Under the pieces are notes generated by a model. The model did no database searches. It was not told the DNA's origin and saw only the letters and a program-made list of their open reading frames with translations. From NCBI GenBank assembly GCA_910583965.1, contig CAJUAE010000072.1, forward strand, positions 1 to 17,751: a stretch of 17,751 nucleotides of DNA, written 5' to 3'. Made by a program: the position numbers and the translations under genes. The DNA comes from an uncultured Lachnospiraceae bacterium (GTDB lineage Bacteria > Bacillota > Clostridia > Lachnospirales > Lachnospiraceae). Of the stretch, positions 1 to 7,643 are shown in pieces; the stretch's first letter is position 1, and each line of letters begins with the position of its first letter.

Positions 1-294
1 AGTGGTCAAAGTAGATAAATTCTATGCAAGTTCACAAACTTGTAATGTATGTGGAGCTGTAAATAAGAGTACAAAGAATCTTTGCGTTAGAGAGTGGGAT
101 TGCCCTTGTTGTCATACACATCATGACAGAGATATAAACGCAGCTATTAACATTCTGATTATCAACCTAAAATAACAGATCTACCGTTGGAACAACGGAA
201 AGTTACGCCTGTGGAGATAGTAAGTAAACCCAACAAGTTTGGTTACGAAGTCTATGAAACAGGAATCTTACGACTTTAGTCGTGAGAGGTTCAA
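1..294 (+). mobile_element. Right end of an IS200/IS605-group (TnpB-bearing) insertion sequence, truncated by the window edge
   Basis: The left part lies outside the window. What remains is the C-terminus of TnpB (to 175) followed by about 120 bases of non-coding, hairpin-rich sequence, the usual layout of an IS605/IS1341-type right end. The last hairpin has arms 267-275 and 278-286. The sequence after it, GAGAGGTTCAA, is a common terminus for such elements in Clostridia, which puts the boundary near 294. These elements make no target duplication, so none is expected. Whether a TnpA is present cannot be seen. The exact boundary is inferred; comparison with an empty site would fix it. Confidence 0.75.
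2..175 (+). CDS. tnpB: TnpB RNA-guided nuclease (IS605 OrfB), C-terminal fragment
   Basis: The open frame runs in from the left edge and stops with TAA at 173-175; 57 codons are visible. The fragment carries a zinc ribbon, CNVC about 16 codons in and CPCC about 16 codons later, followed directly by HHDRDINAAINI. The aspartates there match the third RuvC acidic motif of TnpB/Cas12f-like nucleases. In this family the protein uses a guide RNA copied from the element's right end to cut DNA next to a short transposon-adjacent motif, which helps the element persist. The C-terminus ends soon after the RuvC-III helix, as in many short TnpBs. Activity cannot be judged because RuvC-I and II are outside the window. 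Confidence 0.85.
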   Translation: MVKVDKFYASSQTCNVCGAVNKSTKNLCVREWDCPCCHTHHDRDINAAINILIINLK

Positions 295-311
295 AATAAA
301 ATGCTCTTGAT
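176..311 (+). ncRNA. Putative TnpB guide RNA (omega RNA/reRNA): scaffold to about 294, guide from about 295
   Basis: Known TnpB guide RNAs are formed by the 3' end of the tnpB transcript and run through the right end into about 16-20 nt of flanking DNA that acts as guide. Here the non-coding end has a perfect 6-bp hairpin (184-189 with 193-198, loop GAA), an imperfect stem around 222-245, and a terminal hairpin (267-275 with 278-286, one G-U pair). If the element ends at TTCAA (290-294), the guide would begin AATAAAATGCTC at 295. The scaffold 5' end cannot be placed and may reach into tnpB. This is by analogy; expression is not shown. Confidence 0.5.
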
Positions 312-318
312 TTTTTTA

Positions 319-347
319 TTGCATGGATTAAAAAATTATGCTATTAT
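319..347 (+). promoter_or_regulatory. Probable sigma-A promoter of argH (extended -10)
   Basis: TTGCAT at 319-324 is followed after 17 bases by TATTAT at 342-347, preceded by TGC so that an extended -10 (TGnTATTAT) is formed. Initiation near 354 would give a leader of about 48 bases before the argH start. The -35 box lies only about 25 bp from the inferred end of the IS element, so the insertion appears to leave the promoter intact while replacing anything further upstream. Confidence 0.5.
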
Positions 348-401
348 TACTAATATTTGTGGAATACAAGAAATTCTGAAGAAAGCAGGAGGCGACTTAA
401 G

Positions 402-1778
402 ATGGCACAGCTTTGGGGTGGTAGATTTACTAAGGAAACAGATAAACTTGTATATAATTTTAATGCATCCATTTCGTTCGACCAAAAGTTTTTTCGGCAG
501 GATATAGAAGGCAGTATGGCACATGTAAAGATGCTTGCAAAACAAAGTATTTTGTCTGAAAACGAAAAAAATCAGATATTATTAGGACTGGAAAGTATTT
601 TAATAGATGTTGAAAATGGCAAACTTACAATAACAGACGAATATGAAGATATTCATAGCTTTGTGGAAGCAAATCTAATTGATAGAGTTGGCGATGTTGG
701 AAAAAAACTTCATACGGGTAGAAGTCGAAACGATCAAGTAGCACTTGATATGAAGCTTTACACAAGACACGAAATTATAGAGATTAAGGGATTGTTGAAA
801 AATTTGCTTGATAGCATTCTGAAAATAATGGAGCAAAATATAGATACCTATATGCCCGGATTTACCCATTTGCAAAAAGCACAGCCTATTACATTGGCAC
901 ATCATATGGGTGCATATTTTGAAATGTTTAAACGTGACAGGCAACGACTCGAGGATATCTATAATAGAATGAATTATTGTCCATTAGGTTCTGGTGCTTT
1001 GGCGGGAACCACATATCCATTAGATAGAGATTATACTGCGCAATTACTTGATTTCAACGGTCCGACGTTAAATAGTATGGATTCGGTGGCAGATAGGGAT
1101 TATATTATTGAGTTGTTGTCTGCATTATCTACTATTATGATGCATTTAAGTCGTTTTAGTGAAGAAATTATTTTGTGGAATTCCAATGAATACCATTTTG
1201 TAGAAATAGATGATGCGTATTCGACAGGAAGCAGTATTATGCCGCAGAAAAAAAATCCAGATATTGCGGAACTTGTACGTGGCAAAACGGGACGTGTATA
1301 TGGTGCATTAATGTCAATTCTTACAACAATGAAGGGAATCCCCCTTGCATATAATAAAGACATGCAAGAAGATAAGGAACTGACTTTTGATGCAATTGAT
1401 ACTGTAAAAGGTTGTGTAACACTATTTACAGGAATGCTAAGTACACTAAAATTTAACAAAGATATTATGAAAACAAGTGCGATGAAAGGATTTACAAATG
1501 CAACTGATGCGGCAGATTATCTTGTAAATCATGGCGTTCCATTTCGAGATGCACATGGCATTATTGGAAAACTTGTATTATATTGCATTGAAAAAGACAA
1601 AGCACTTGATGAACTATCACTTGATGAACTAAAATCAATTAATCCGGTATTTGAACAGGATATTTTTGAGGCAATTAGCCTTGAAACCTGTGTGAATAAG
1701 CGCATAACAATCGGTGCTCCTGGACCAGATGCCATGAAAGAGGTTATTCAAATTTATAAGGAGTATCTGCATTTTTGA
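402..1778 (+). CDS. argH: Argininosuccinate lyase
   Basis: It cleaves argininosuccinate to arginine and fumarate, the last step of arginine synthesis, in the cytoplasm as a homotetramer of the fumarase/aspartase superfamily. The 458 residues match the family's usual length. Visible motifs are TGRSRNDQ (from residue 105), THLQKAQP with its conserved His at 156, and the signature GSSIMPQKKNPD from residue 276 holding the catalytic serine loop. The frame opens earlier at 357, but the ATG at 402 follows AGGAGG (388-393) and starts MAQLWGGRFTK, the standard ArgH N-terminus. No argG or other arg gene lies beside it; an IS end is immediately upstream and asd downstream, so it is probably transcribed from its own promoter. 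Nothing suggests inactivation. Confidence 0.97.
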   Translation: MAQLWGGRFTKETDKLVYNFNASISFDQKFFRQDIEGSMAHVKMLAKQSILSENEKNQILLGLESILIDVENGKLTITDEYEDIHSFVEANLIDRVGDVGKKLHTGRSRNDQVALDMKLYTRHEIIEIKGLLKNLLDSILKIMEQNIDTYMPGFTHLQKAQPITLAHHMGAYFEMFKRDRQRLEDIYNRMNYCPLGSGALAGTTYPLDRDYTAQLLDFNGPTLNSMDSVADRDYIIELLSALSTIMMHLSRFSEEIILWNSNEYHFVEIDDAYSTGSSIMPQKKNPDIAELVRGKTGRVYGALMSILTTMKGIPLAYNKDMQEDKELTFDAIDTVKGCVTLFTGMLSTLKFNKDIMKTSAMKGFTNATDAADYLVNHGVPFRDAHGIIGKLVLYCIEKDKALDELSLDELKSINPVFEQDIFEAISLETCVNKRITIGAPGPDAMKEVIQIYKEYLHF

Positions 1779-1791
1779 CAGATATAGGTAA

Positions 1792-1821
1792 TTGAACTTT
1801 TAAGAAGATGAAGATTATGAT
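1792..1821 (+). promoter_or_regulatory. Probable promoter of asd
   Basis: TTGAAC (1792-1797) and TATGAT (1816-1821) are separated by 18 bases, in the gap between argH and asd. A start near 1828 would give a leader of about 40 bases holding the hairpin listed next. A perfect TTGACA at 1775-1780 overlaps the argH stop but has no good -10 partner. Confidence 0.45.
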
Positions 1822-1833
1822 ATATAAAATATA

Positions 1834-1853
1834 TGCTGATAGTTCTATTAGCA
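1834..1853 (+). promoter_or_regulatory. Short hairpin just upstream of the asd ribosome-binding site
   Basis: TGCTGATA and TATTAGCA pair over eight positions (one G-U) around a GTTC loop. The stem ends four bases before GGAGGAG, the ribosome-binding site of asd. It could stabilise the message 5' end or tune ribosome access. It is far too short for a lysine riboswitch or T-box. Confidence 0.4.
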
Positions 1854-1868
1854 GAATGGAGGAGAAAT

Positions 1869-2954
1869 ATGAGTGAAAAGTTAAAAGTAGGTATTCTTGG
1901 TGGTACAGGAATGGTAGGACAGAGATTTATTTCTTTATTAGAGAATCATCCATGGTTTGAAGTGACGACAATTGCTGCAAGTCCACGTTCTGCCGGAAAA
2001 ACATATGCGGAAGCAGTTGGCGATAGATGGAAGATGGCAACACCCATGCCAGAAGCAGTGAAAAACATTATTGTTATGAATGTTAATGAAGTTGATAAAG
2101 TGGCTTCTGAAGTTGATTTTGTATTTTCTGCTGTTGATATGACAAAAGAAGAAATTAAAAAAATTGAAGAAGATTATGCAAAGACAGAAACTCCAGTAGT
2201 CAGCAATAATTCTGCACATAGATGGACGCCTGATGTACCGATGGTAGTACCTGAAATTAATCCTGAACATATGAAAGTGATTGATTTTCAGAAAAAGCGT
2301 CTTGGCACGACAAGAGGCTTTGTAGCAGTCAAACCAAATTGTTCTATTCAAAGCTATGCGCCTGTTTTGACGGCATGGAAAGAATTTGAACCGTATGAGG
2401 TGGTTGCGACTACTTATCAGGCAATTTCTGGTGCTGGAAAAACCTTTAAAGATTGGCCTGAAATGGAAGGAAATATTATTCCCTATATCGGTGGTGAGGA
2501 AGAAAAGAGTGAGAAAGAACCACTTAGAATTTGGGGTGAAATCAAAGATGGGGTAATTGAGCCGGCAACATCTCCAGTTATTACATGTCAATGTATCCGT
2601 GTTCCTGTATTAAACGGTCATACTGCTGCCGTGTTTGTTAAATTTAGAAAACAGCCAACAAAAGAACAATTAATAGAGAAGTTAGTGAATTTTAAAGGGA
2701 TTCCACAGGAACTTGAACTTCCAAGTGCACCAAAACAGTTTATTCAGTATCTTGAAGAAGATAATAGACCACAAGTAAGTCTTGATGTTGATTATGAGAA
2801 TGGTATGGGTGTCTCTGTAGGACGTATTCGTGAAGATAGTGTATATGACTGGAAGTTTATAGGGCTTTCACACAATACAGTGCGTGGTGCAGCTGGTGGT
2901 GCTGTACTTTGTGCAGAGCTTCTGAAAGCGCAGGGATATATCACTAAGAAATAA
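1869..2954 (+). CDS. asd: Aspartate-semialdehyde dehydrogenase, archaeal/fungal-type
   Basis: It reduces beta-aspartyl phosphate to aspartate semialdehyde with NADPH, the branch-point step toward lysine/diaminopimelate, threonine and methionine. The protein (361 aa) has an N-terminal Rossmann nucleotide-binding motif GGTGMVG at residues 11-17, the catalytic cysteine in KPNCSIQ (Cys158) and the active-site histidine in LNGHTAA (His251). The motif spacing fits the Asd branch first described in archaea and fungi, which is also common in Clostridia, rather than the enterobacterial enzyme. I chose the ATG at 1869 because GGAGGAG precedes it at 1859-1865 and it begins MSEKLKVGILGG; the frame also opens upstream at 1833 without a ribosome site. 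A terminator follows. It is probably a single-gene transcript, although read-through from argH cannot be excluded. Confidence 0.95.
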   Translation: MSEKLKVGILGGTGMVGQRFISLLENHPWFEVTTIAASPRSAGKTYAEAVGDRWKMATPMPEAVKNIIVMNVNEVDKVASEVDFVFSAVDMTKEEIKKIEEDYAKTETPVVSNNSAHRWTPDVPMVVPEINPEHMKVIDFQKKRLGTTRGFVAVKPNCSIQSYAPVLTAWKEFEPYEVVATTYQAISGAGKTFKDWPEMEGNIIPYIGGEEEKSEKEPLRIWGEIKDGVIEPATSPVITCQCIRVPVLNGHTAAVFVKFRKQPTKEQLIEKLVNFKGIPQELELPSAPKQFIQYLEEDNRPQVSLDVDYENGMGVSVGRIREDSVYDWKFIGLSHNTVRGAAGGAVLCAELLKAQGYITKK

Positions 2955-2970
2955 AATAATGGCATAAATG

Positions 2971-2999
2971 AAAAAGAGCGGTATATTGCTGCTCTTTTT
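2971..2999 (+). terminator. Intrinsic terminator after asd
   Basis: AAAAAGAGC (2971-2979) and GCTCTTTTT (2991-2999) form a 9-bp perfect stem around an 11-base loop, with the 3' arm itself giving the run of five T. It sits 16 bases after the asd stop. Because both arms are A/T rich it may work in both directions, but no minus-strand gene ends here. Confidence 0.75.
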
Positions 3000-3079
3000 G
3001 ACGTATCTGTTGGGATATCTAAAATTGATTATATTGCAGGTTTTATATGCTTTAAAAACAGAAGGAGGAAGAAAAGAGC

Positions 3080-6000
3080 TTGGGAAAGAAACTGATTATT
3101 ACTGAAAAACCATCTGTTGCGCAAGATTATGCAAAAGTTTTTCAGGTATCGGGAAAACATAATGGCTATATAGAAAATAATACTTATGTTATAACTTGGT
3201 GTGTTGGGCATTTGGTAGAAATGGTTTATCCAGAAGAGTATGATGATCGATATAAAAAGTGGACTTTGCAGGATTTACCATTTTTGCCAGAGAAATATAA
3301 ATATGGTGTTATCAAAAATGTCAAACAACAATATGATATTGTACATACACTGTTACAACGTGATGATATTGACTTTGTATATTGGGCAGGTGACTCTGGA
3401 AAAGAAGGACAAACAATCGAGGAAAATATTCGTAATTTTGGCGGTGTTCGTCAAGGAATGCAAGAGTTCCGTGTGTGGATTGACTCGCAGACCGAAACGG
3501 AAATCAAACGAGGAATGGCACAGGCAAAGCCGATGTCTGACTATGAAAATCTCGGAAAATCTGGTATTATGCGTTCTATTGAAGATTATGCTATGGGAAT
3601 TAATTTCTCGCGTGTTATGTCTATCAAGTACGGAAAACTTCTCAATGACGCTGCCGCGACAAAAAGTTATTCTGCAATTGCAGTTGGAAGAGTTATGACT
3701 TGCGTTCTTGGTATGGTTGTCAATAGAGAACGTGAGATACGTAACTTTCAAGAAACCTTTTTTTATAGAGTAGTCGGAGATTTTACTGATGCTAATATCG
3801 AAGCAGAGTGGAAAGCTGTAGAAGGTTCTATGTATTTTGAATCCACAAAGCTTTACAAAGAAAATGGATTTAAAGAAAAGGAAGATGCAGAAGCGCTAAT
3901 TTCTTATTTTGAGGGAAAAGAAGCGATTATTAAAACGTTAGAGAAAGGTATCTCTAAAAAGAAAGCCCCTTTATTATTTAATTTGGCAGAATTACAGGCT
4001 GAGTGTACCAAACGTTTTAAAATTAGTCCTGATCAAACATTACAGATTGCACAAGATTTATATGAGAAAAAATTAACTACATATCCTCGAACAGATGCAA
4101 GAGTATTAACTACTGCAGTTGCAAATGAAATTGATAAAAATCTCAATCAATTAAAAGGTTATACACCAACACAACAGTTTACTGACCATATTCTGTCTAA
4201 TAAACTCTATACAAATATCGCAAAAACCCAATATACAGATGATAATAAAGTCACTGACCATTATGCTATTATTCCGACAGGACAATTGACAGAATTAGGA
4301 ACACTGACGCCACTTCAGACTAAGGTTTTTGAATTGATTGTACGACGGTTTTTAAGTGTTTTTTATCCTCCAGCAGAATATCAAACATTAAAGCTTGTTA
4401 TAGGTATAGATAAAGAATCTTTGTTTTCCAATGCAAAAGTTCTTAAAGTACTTGGATTCCTTGAAGTTATGGGAAAAACGCTTGAAGATGCCGACGAGGA
4501 CGAGAATGCTTTTGATAGCCCAAATAAAACAGATAATTCGATGCAGACGAAAATGACTGAAAATATAGAAGATTCTAATAAAGAGAAGAAAAATAATTCC
4601 AAAAAATTGCTTGCATTGGCAGAGATATTAAAACAAGGTGATGTTCTTGTTGTTAATGGTTTTGCGGTTAGAGAAAGTAAAACTTCTCCACCAAAACGGT
4701 ATACGTCTGGTTCCATGATTCTTGCCATGGAAAATGCAGGTCAACTTATTGAGGACGAAGAACTTCGTGCCCAGATAAAAGGGTCTGGTATTGGCACAAG
4801 TGCAACTCGTGCAGAAATTATTAAGAAACTAATTCGCATTGGTTATTTGAATCTCAATCAAAAAACTCAAGTCATTACACCACAAAATTTTGGTGAGATG
4901 GTGTATGAAGTTGTTGCAATGACAGTTCCTGCACTTTTAAATCCTCAGATGACTGCTTCTTGGGAAAAAGGATTAGATGGCATTACAAATGGAACGGTAG
5001 ATGTCAATGTCTATCGAGCTAAGCTAGAAGACTTTATCCGAAAAGAAACTATACAGATACGTGATAAAGATTTAACAAATCAGATTGCAGTTAAAATTAG
5101 TCAGTTTACTGGAAAAGGTGCTAAAGGATTAGGAGCACGTCGAAAATTGGAAGTTCAATGTCCATTGTGCGGCGGAGACATTATTACAACGCCTTTTGGA
5201 TATGGTTGCTCTCATTATCAAAAAGATGGAAATGGTTGTAATTTTGCAATTGGAACAATTGCAGGAAGGAGTTTGTCAGAAGAAGAATGCATTGCGCTGG
5301 TTAAAGATGGGCATACAGCAGTGTTAAATGGTTTTATATCGAAACAAAAGAAAAAATTTGATGCAATGTTAGTTTTACATAAGAGTGAAGATGGAAAAAT
5401 AGAAATTAACTTTGATTTTTCACAAATTGAACCGCAAATATTAGAAAATGTAGTTTGTCCAGATTGTGGCGGACAAATTATGATAAAGGGATTTGGGTAT
5501 GGGTGTGCGAATTATAATCCAGAAGTACCAGAAAGTTGTAAATTTGGGATTGGTAAAATTGCGGATAAAGAGCTTACCCCAACACAAGTAAAAGAATTAA
5601 TAAATAATGGTATTACTGAAACAATAAGAGGCTTTAAAAGTAAATCGGGTAAAAAGTTTGATGCTGTTTTAGTTTTAGAAAAAGGCGATGATGGGAGACA
5701 TACCATTAATTTTAATTTTGAAAAAGTAGAAGTAAAGAAGATTAAAGATGTTGTATGTCCGCTCTGTGGTGGTGAAATTATTCAAACGCCTTTTGGCTAT
5801 GGGTGTGCGAATTATAATAAGTTGGACGAAAATAGTTGTAAGTTTTCTATTGGTAAAATGGCGGGTAAAGATATTTCCGAGGCTCAAATTAAGGAATTGT
5901 TAACCAATGGAAAAACTTCAACAATTCGTGGGTTTAAATCAAAAGCGGGTAAAAAATTTGATGCACGCATTATTCTTAATCGTGATGAGACGGGTAAGAT

Positions 6001-6718
6001 TACAGGTTTGAAATTTGATTTTGATGATGTTGAACAGCAAAAGCTTAAAGATGTGGTTTGTCCAATTTGTGGTGGTGAGGTTGTCAAAACACCTTTTGGT
6101 TATGGTTGCTCCAATTATAATAGGAATGATATAGAACATAGTTGTAATTTTTTTATTAATAATAAAATTGCAGGTATAAAAATGTCAGATACAATTGTAA
6201 AGCAATTACTTAATAATAAAAAAACAGATATAATAAAAGATTTTACATCAAAAAATGGAACTAAATTTGATGCAGCATTAAAACTTACTGATAATGGACA
6301 AGTAATTTTTGACTTTCCAGATAAACCAGAACCAATAGAGACAAACCTTGCATGTCCGAGATGTAATGTGCATAAACTAAAAAAGAGCCAGTGGTATTAT
6401 GAATGTGTATGTGGATTTAAAGTTGGACATACAATTGCGCAGCTTACACTTACTGAAGATATTATGCAAGAGTTATTTGCAAATGGAGAAACAAAGAATA
6501 GGCTAACAGGTTTTATTTCAAAAACGGGAAGTTCATTCGATGCATATTTGAAATATATAGATGAAAAAATACAATTTGATTTTAATAATAGTTCAAATAT
6601 GTCATCATCAGAAAATGTGTTACCTATCTCTCAGCAATGGTTTGGCGACGAACCTGCATCAGACGAATATTGGGCATCTTTAATGGTTGAAACAGTAGAA
6701 GAATCAACAAATCTTTAA
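3080..6718 (+). CDS. topB: DNA topoisomerase III (type IA) with five C-terminal zinc-ribbon repeats
   Basis: Type IA topoisomerases cut one DNA strand through a tyrosine and pass the other, resolving catenanes and recombination intermediates. The protein is 1212 aa, against about 700-730 for typical Firmicutes TopB. The Toprim domain starts with IITEKPSVA; its acidic motif reads GDSGKEGQ at 104-111. The catalytic tyrosine is Tyr335 in TYPRTD. An acidic/polar linker lies around 470-515. From residue 694 come five modules of about 100 aa starting at 694, 793, 893, 994 and 1092, each with a CPxC pair, further cysteines after a GYGC-type turn, and an FxSKxGxxFDA end, matching the topoisomerase C-terminal repeat family. 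Translation begins at TTG (3080) behind GAAGGAGGA (3061-3069). TopB copies also occur on conjugative elements, but the neighbours here are chromosomal. Confidence 0.9.
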   Translation: MGKKLIITEKPSVAQDYAKVFQVSGKHNGYIENNTYVITWCVGHLVEMVYPEEYDDRYKKWTLQDLPFLPEKYKYGVIKNVKQQYDIVHTLLQRDDIDFVYWAGDSGKEGQTIEENIRNFGGVRQGMQEFRVWIDSQTETEIKRGMAQAKPMSDYENLGKSGIMRSIEDYAMGINFSRVMSIKYGKLLNDAAATKSYSAIAVGRVMTCVLGMVVNREREIRNFQETFFYRVVGDFTDANIEAEWKAVEGSMYFESTKLYKENGFKEKEDAEALISYFEGKEAIIKTLEKGISKKKAPLLFNLAELQAECTKRFKISPDQTLQIAQDLYEKKLTTYPRTDARVLTTAVANEIDKNLNQLKGYTPTQQFTDHILSNKLYTNIAKTQYTDDNKVTDHYAIIPTGQLTELGTLTPLQTKVFELIVRRFLSVFYPPAEYQTLKLVIGIDKESLFSNAKVLKVLGFLEVMGKTLEDADEDENAFDSPNKTDNSMQTKMTENIEDSNKEKKNNSKKLLALAEILKQGDVLVVNGFAVRESKTSPPKRYTSGSMILAMENAGQLIEDEELRAQIKGSGIGTSATRAEIIKKLIRIGYLNLNQKTQVITPQNFGEMVYEVVAMTVPALLNPQMTASWEKGLDGITNGTVDVNVYRAKLEDFIRKETIQIRDKDLTNQIAVKISQFTGKGAKGLGARRKLEVQCPLCGGDIITTPFGYGCSHYQKDGNGCNFAIGTIAGRSLSEEECIALVKDGHTAVLNGFISKQKKKFDAMLVLHKSEDGKIEINFDFSQIEPQILENVVCPDCGGQIMIKGFGYGCANYNPEVPESCKFGIGKIADKELTPTQVKELINNGITETIRGFKSKSGKKFDAVLVLEKGDDGRHTINFNFEKVEVKKIKDVVCPLCGGEIIQTPFGYGCANYNKLDENSCKFSIGKMAGKDISEAQIKELLTNGKTSTIRGFKSKAGKKFDARIILNRDETGKITGLKFDFDDVEQQKLKDVVCPICGGEVVKTPFGYGCSNYNRNDIEHSCNFFINNKIAGIKMSDTIVKQLLNNKKTDIIKDFTSKNGTKFDAALKLTDNGQVIFDFPDKPEPIETNLACPRCNVHKLKKSQWYYECVCGFKVGHTIAQLTLTEDIMQELFANGETKNRLTGFISKTGSSFDAYLKYIDEKIQFDFNNSSNMSSSENVLPISQQWFGDEPASDEYWASLMVETVEESTNL

Positions 6719-6753
6719 TATCAGTTTAAAATAAAACAGGGGGAATAAAAATA

Positions 6754-7419
6754 ATGGAACAATTACAAATCAAAAATCTTTATAATTTAGAAGAAACATT
6801 AGCGGCAACACTTTTTGATGGGGCAGTTTATCCTTGGGAATTATTGCCCAAAATCAGTGCGTACATCATAGCACTTGGAAAAACACTTTCTATCGATAAA
6901 TATGAGAAACATGGTGAGAATATTTGGATAGCAAAATCCGCAGTAATTGCGCCAACGGCATATATTAATGGTCCTTGTATTATTGATGAAGAAGCTGAAG
7001 TTCGTCATTGCGCGTTTATTAGAGGAAATGCTATTGTTGGAAAAGGTGCTGTTGTTGGTAATTCTACAGAACTAAAGAATGTGATTTTATTTAATAAGGT
7101 ACAAGTACCACATTATAATTATGTAGGTGATAGTATTCTTGGTTATAAATCACATATGGGTGCTGGGTCTATTACATCTAATGTGAAAAGTGATAAAACA
7201 TTCGTTGTTGTAAAATCTCCATATGGAAATATAGAGACTGGATTAAAAAAGATGGGAGCAATGCTTGGTGATAATGTGGAGGTTGGTTGTAATAGTGTAC
7301 TTAATCCAGGAACTGTAATTGGGCGCAACACTAATATTTATCCAGTTTCTATGGTCAGAGGATATATTGAGGCGAATAGTATTTATAAAAAACAAGGTGA
7401 AATAGCAACAAAAAAATAA
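6754..7419 (+). CDS. Left-handed beta-helix (hexapeptide repeat) protein, GlmU/UDP-GlcNAc pyrophosphorylase-like
   Basis: From about residue 57 to 205 the 221-aa protein shows the hexapeptide pattern of left-handed beta-helix proteins (for example IWIAKSAVIAPTAYING, VGKGAVVGNST, LNPGTVIGRNTNIYP). The HYNYVGDSILG and GAGSITSN segments resemble the acetyltransferase half of GlmU. A short helical N-terminal part (1-56) replaces the nucleotidyltransferase domain, so it is not a complete GlmU. A sugar-nucleotide acyltransferase or trimeric scaffold role is likely; the substrate cannot be told. It begins 35 bases after the topB stop behind ACAGGGGGAAT and probably shares its message. Downstream there is only a weak A/T-only inverted repeat (7415-7422 with 7437-7444) as a possible terminator. 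Confidence 0.7.
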   Translation: MEQLQIKNLYNLEETLAATLFDGAVYPWELLPKISAYIIALGKTLSIDKYEKHGENIWIAKSAVIAPTAYINGPCIIDEEAEVRHCAFIRGNAIVGKGAVVGNSTELKNVILFNKVQVPHYNYVGDSILGYKSHMGAGSITSNVKSDKTFVVVKSPYGNIETGLKKMGAMLGDNVEVGCNSVLNPGTVIGRNTNIYPVSMVRGYIEANSIYKKQGEIATKK

Positions 7420-7543
7420 AAATAAGTTTTATTATGTTTTTATTGTTATTTTGACAACTTTTTGCCAAAAAAATGAATTTTTAATTGCTATTTTTCTAAA
7501 AATATGCGAAAATATGAGTATGTAGGTAATATTTCAAAGTCAG

Positions 7544-7608
7544 TTTTCACAGAATGTGGAAAAACATTTCATAAAAAGCCAGAAATGTGAGGCTTATGTC
7601 ACACATTC
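7544..7608 (+). promoter_or_regulatory. Folded leader/operator candidate upstream of the NifU-like/GGGtGRT operon
   Basis: The 224 bases between 7420 and 7643 hold no gene. Inside are nested pairs: GAATGTG (7552-7558) with CACATTC (7602-7608), and ACATTTC (7564-7570) with GAAATGT (7582-7588). Competing pairs are AAGCC (7576-7580) with GGCTT (7591-7595), and a TTTTCACA/TGTGGAAAA dyad at 7544-7563. The mutually exclusive stems lie before the AAAGGAG site at 7631-7637. They could be a regulatory RNA or overlapping protein-binding dyads. I do not recognise a known riboswitch class. A TTGACA at 7451-7456 may be part of the promoter, but no convincing -10 follows at the right distance. Confidence 0.4.
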
Positions 7609-7643
7609 AAAATAAAAGTTAAGTAATCGAAAGGAGTTTTCAC

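Noticed and set aside
1779..1868. Lysine riboswitch or T-box before asd
   Set aside because: Only 90 bases separate argH and asd and there is one small hairpin; neither structure could fit.
1938..2591. 217-codon open frame on the minus strand inside asd
   Set aside because: It is antisense to a clearly conserved enzyme, has a low-complexity Phe/Asn/Arg/Cys-rich translation and lacks a ribosome site; a codon-bias shadow.
3240..3698. 152-codon + strand frame inside topB
   Set aside because: It lies out of frame within the Toprim and core region of a well-supported gene, with no motif in its translation.
7451..7479. TTGACA as a full promoter for the NifU-like operon
   Set aside because: The -35 is perfect but the hexamer 17 bases on is TGAATT, a poor -10; kept only as a remark in the leader entry.
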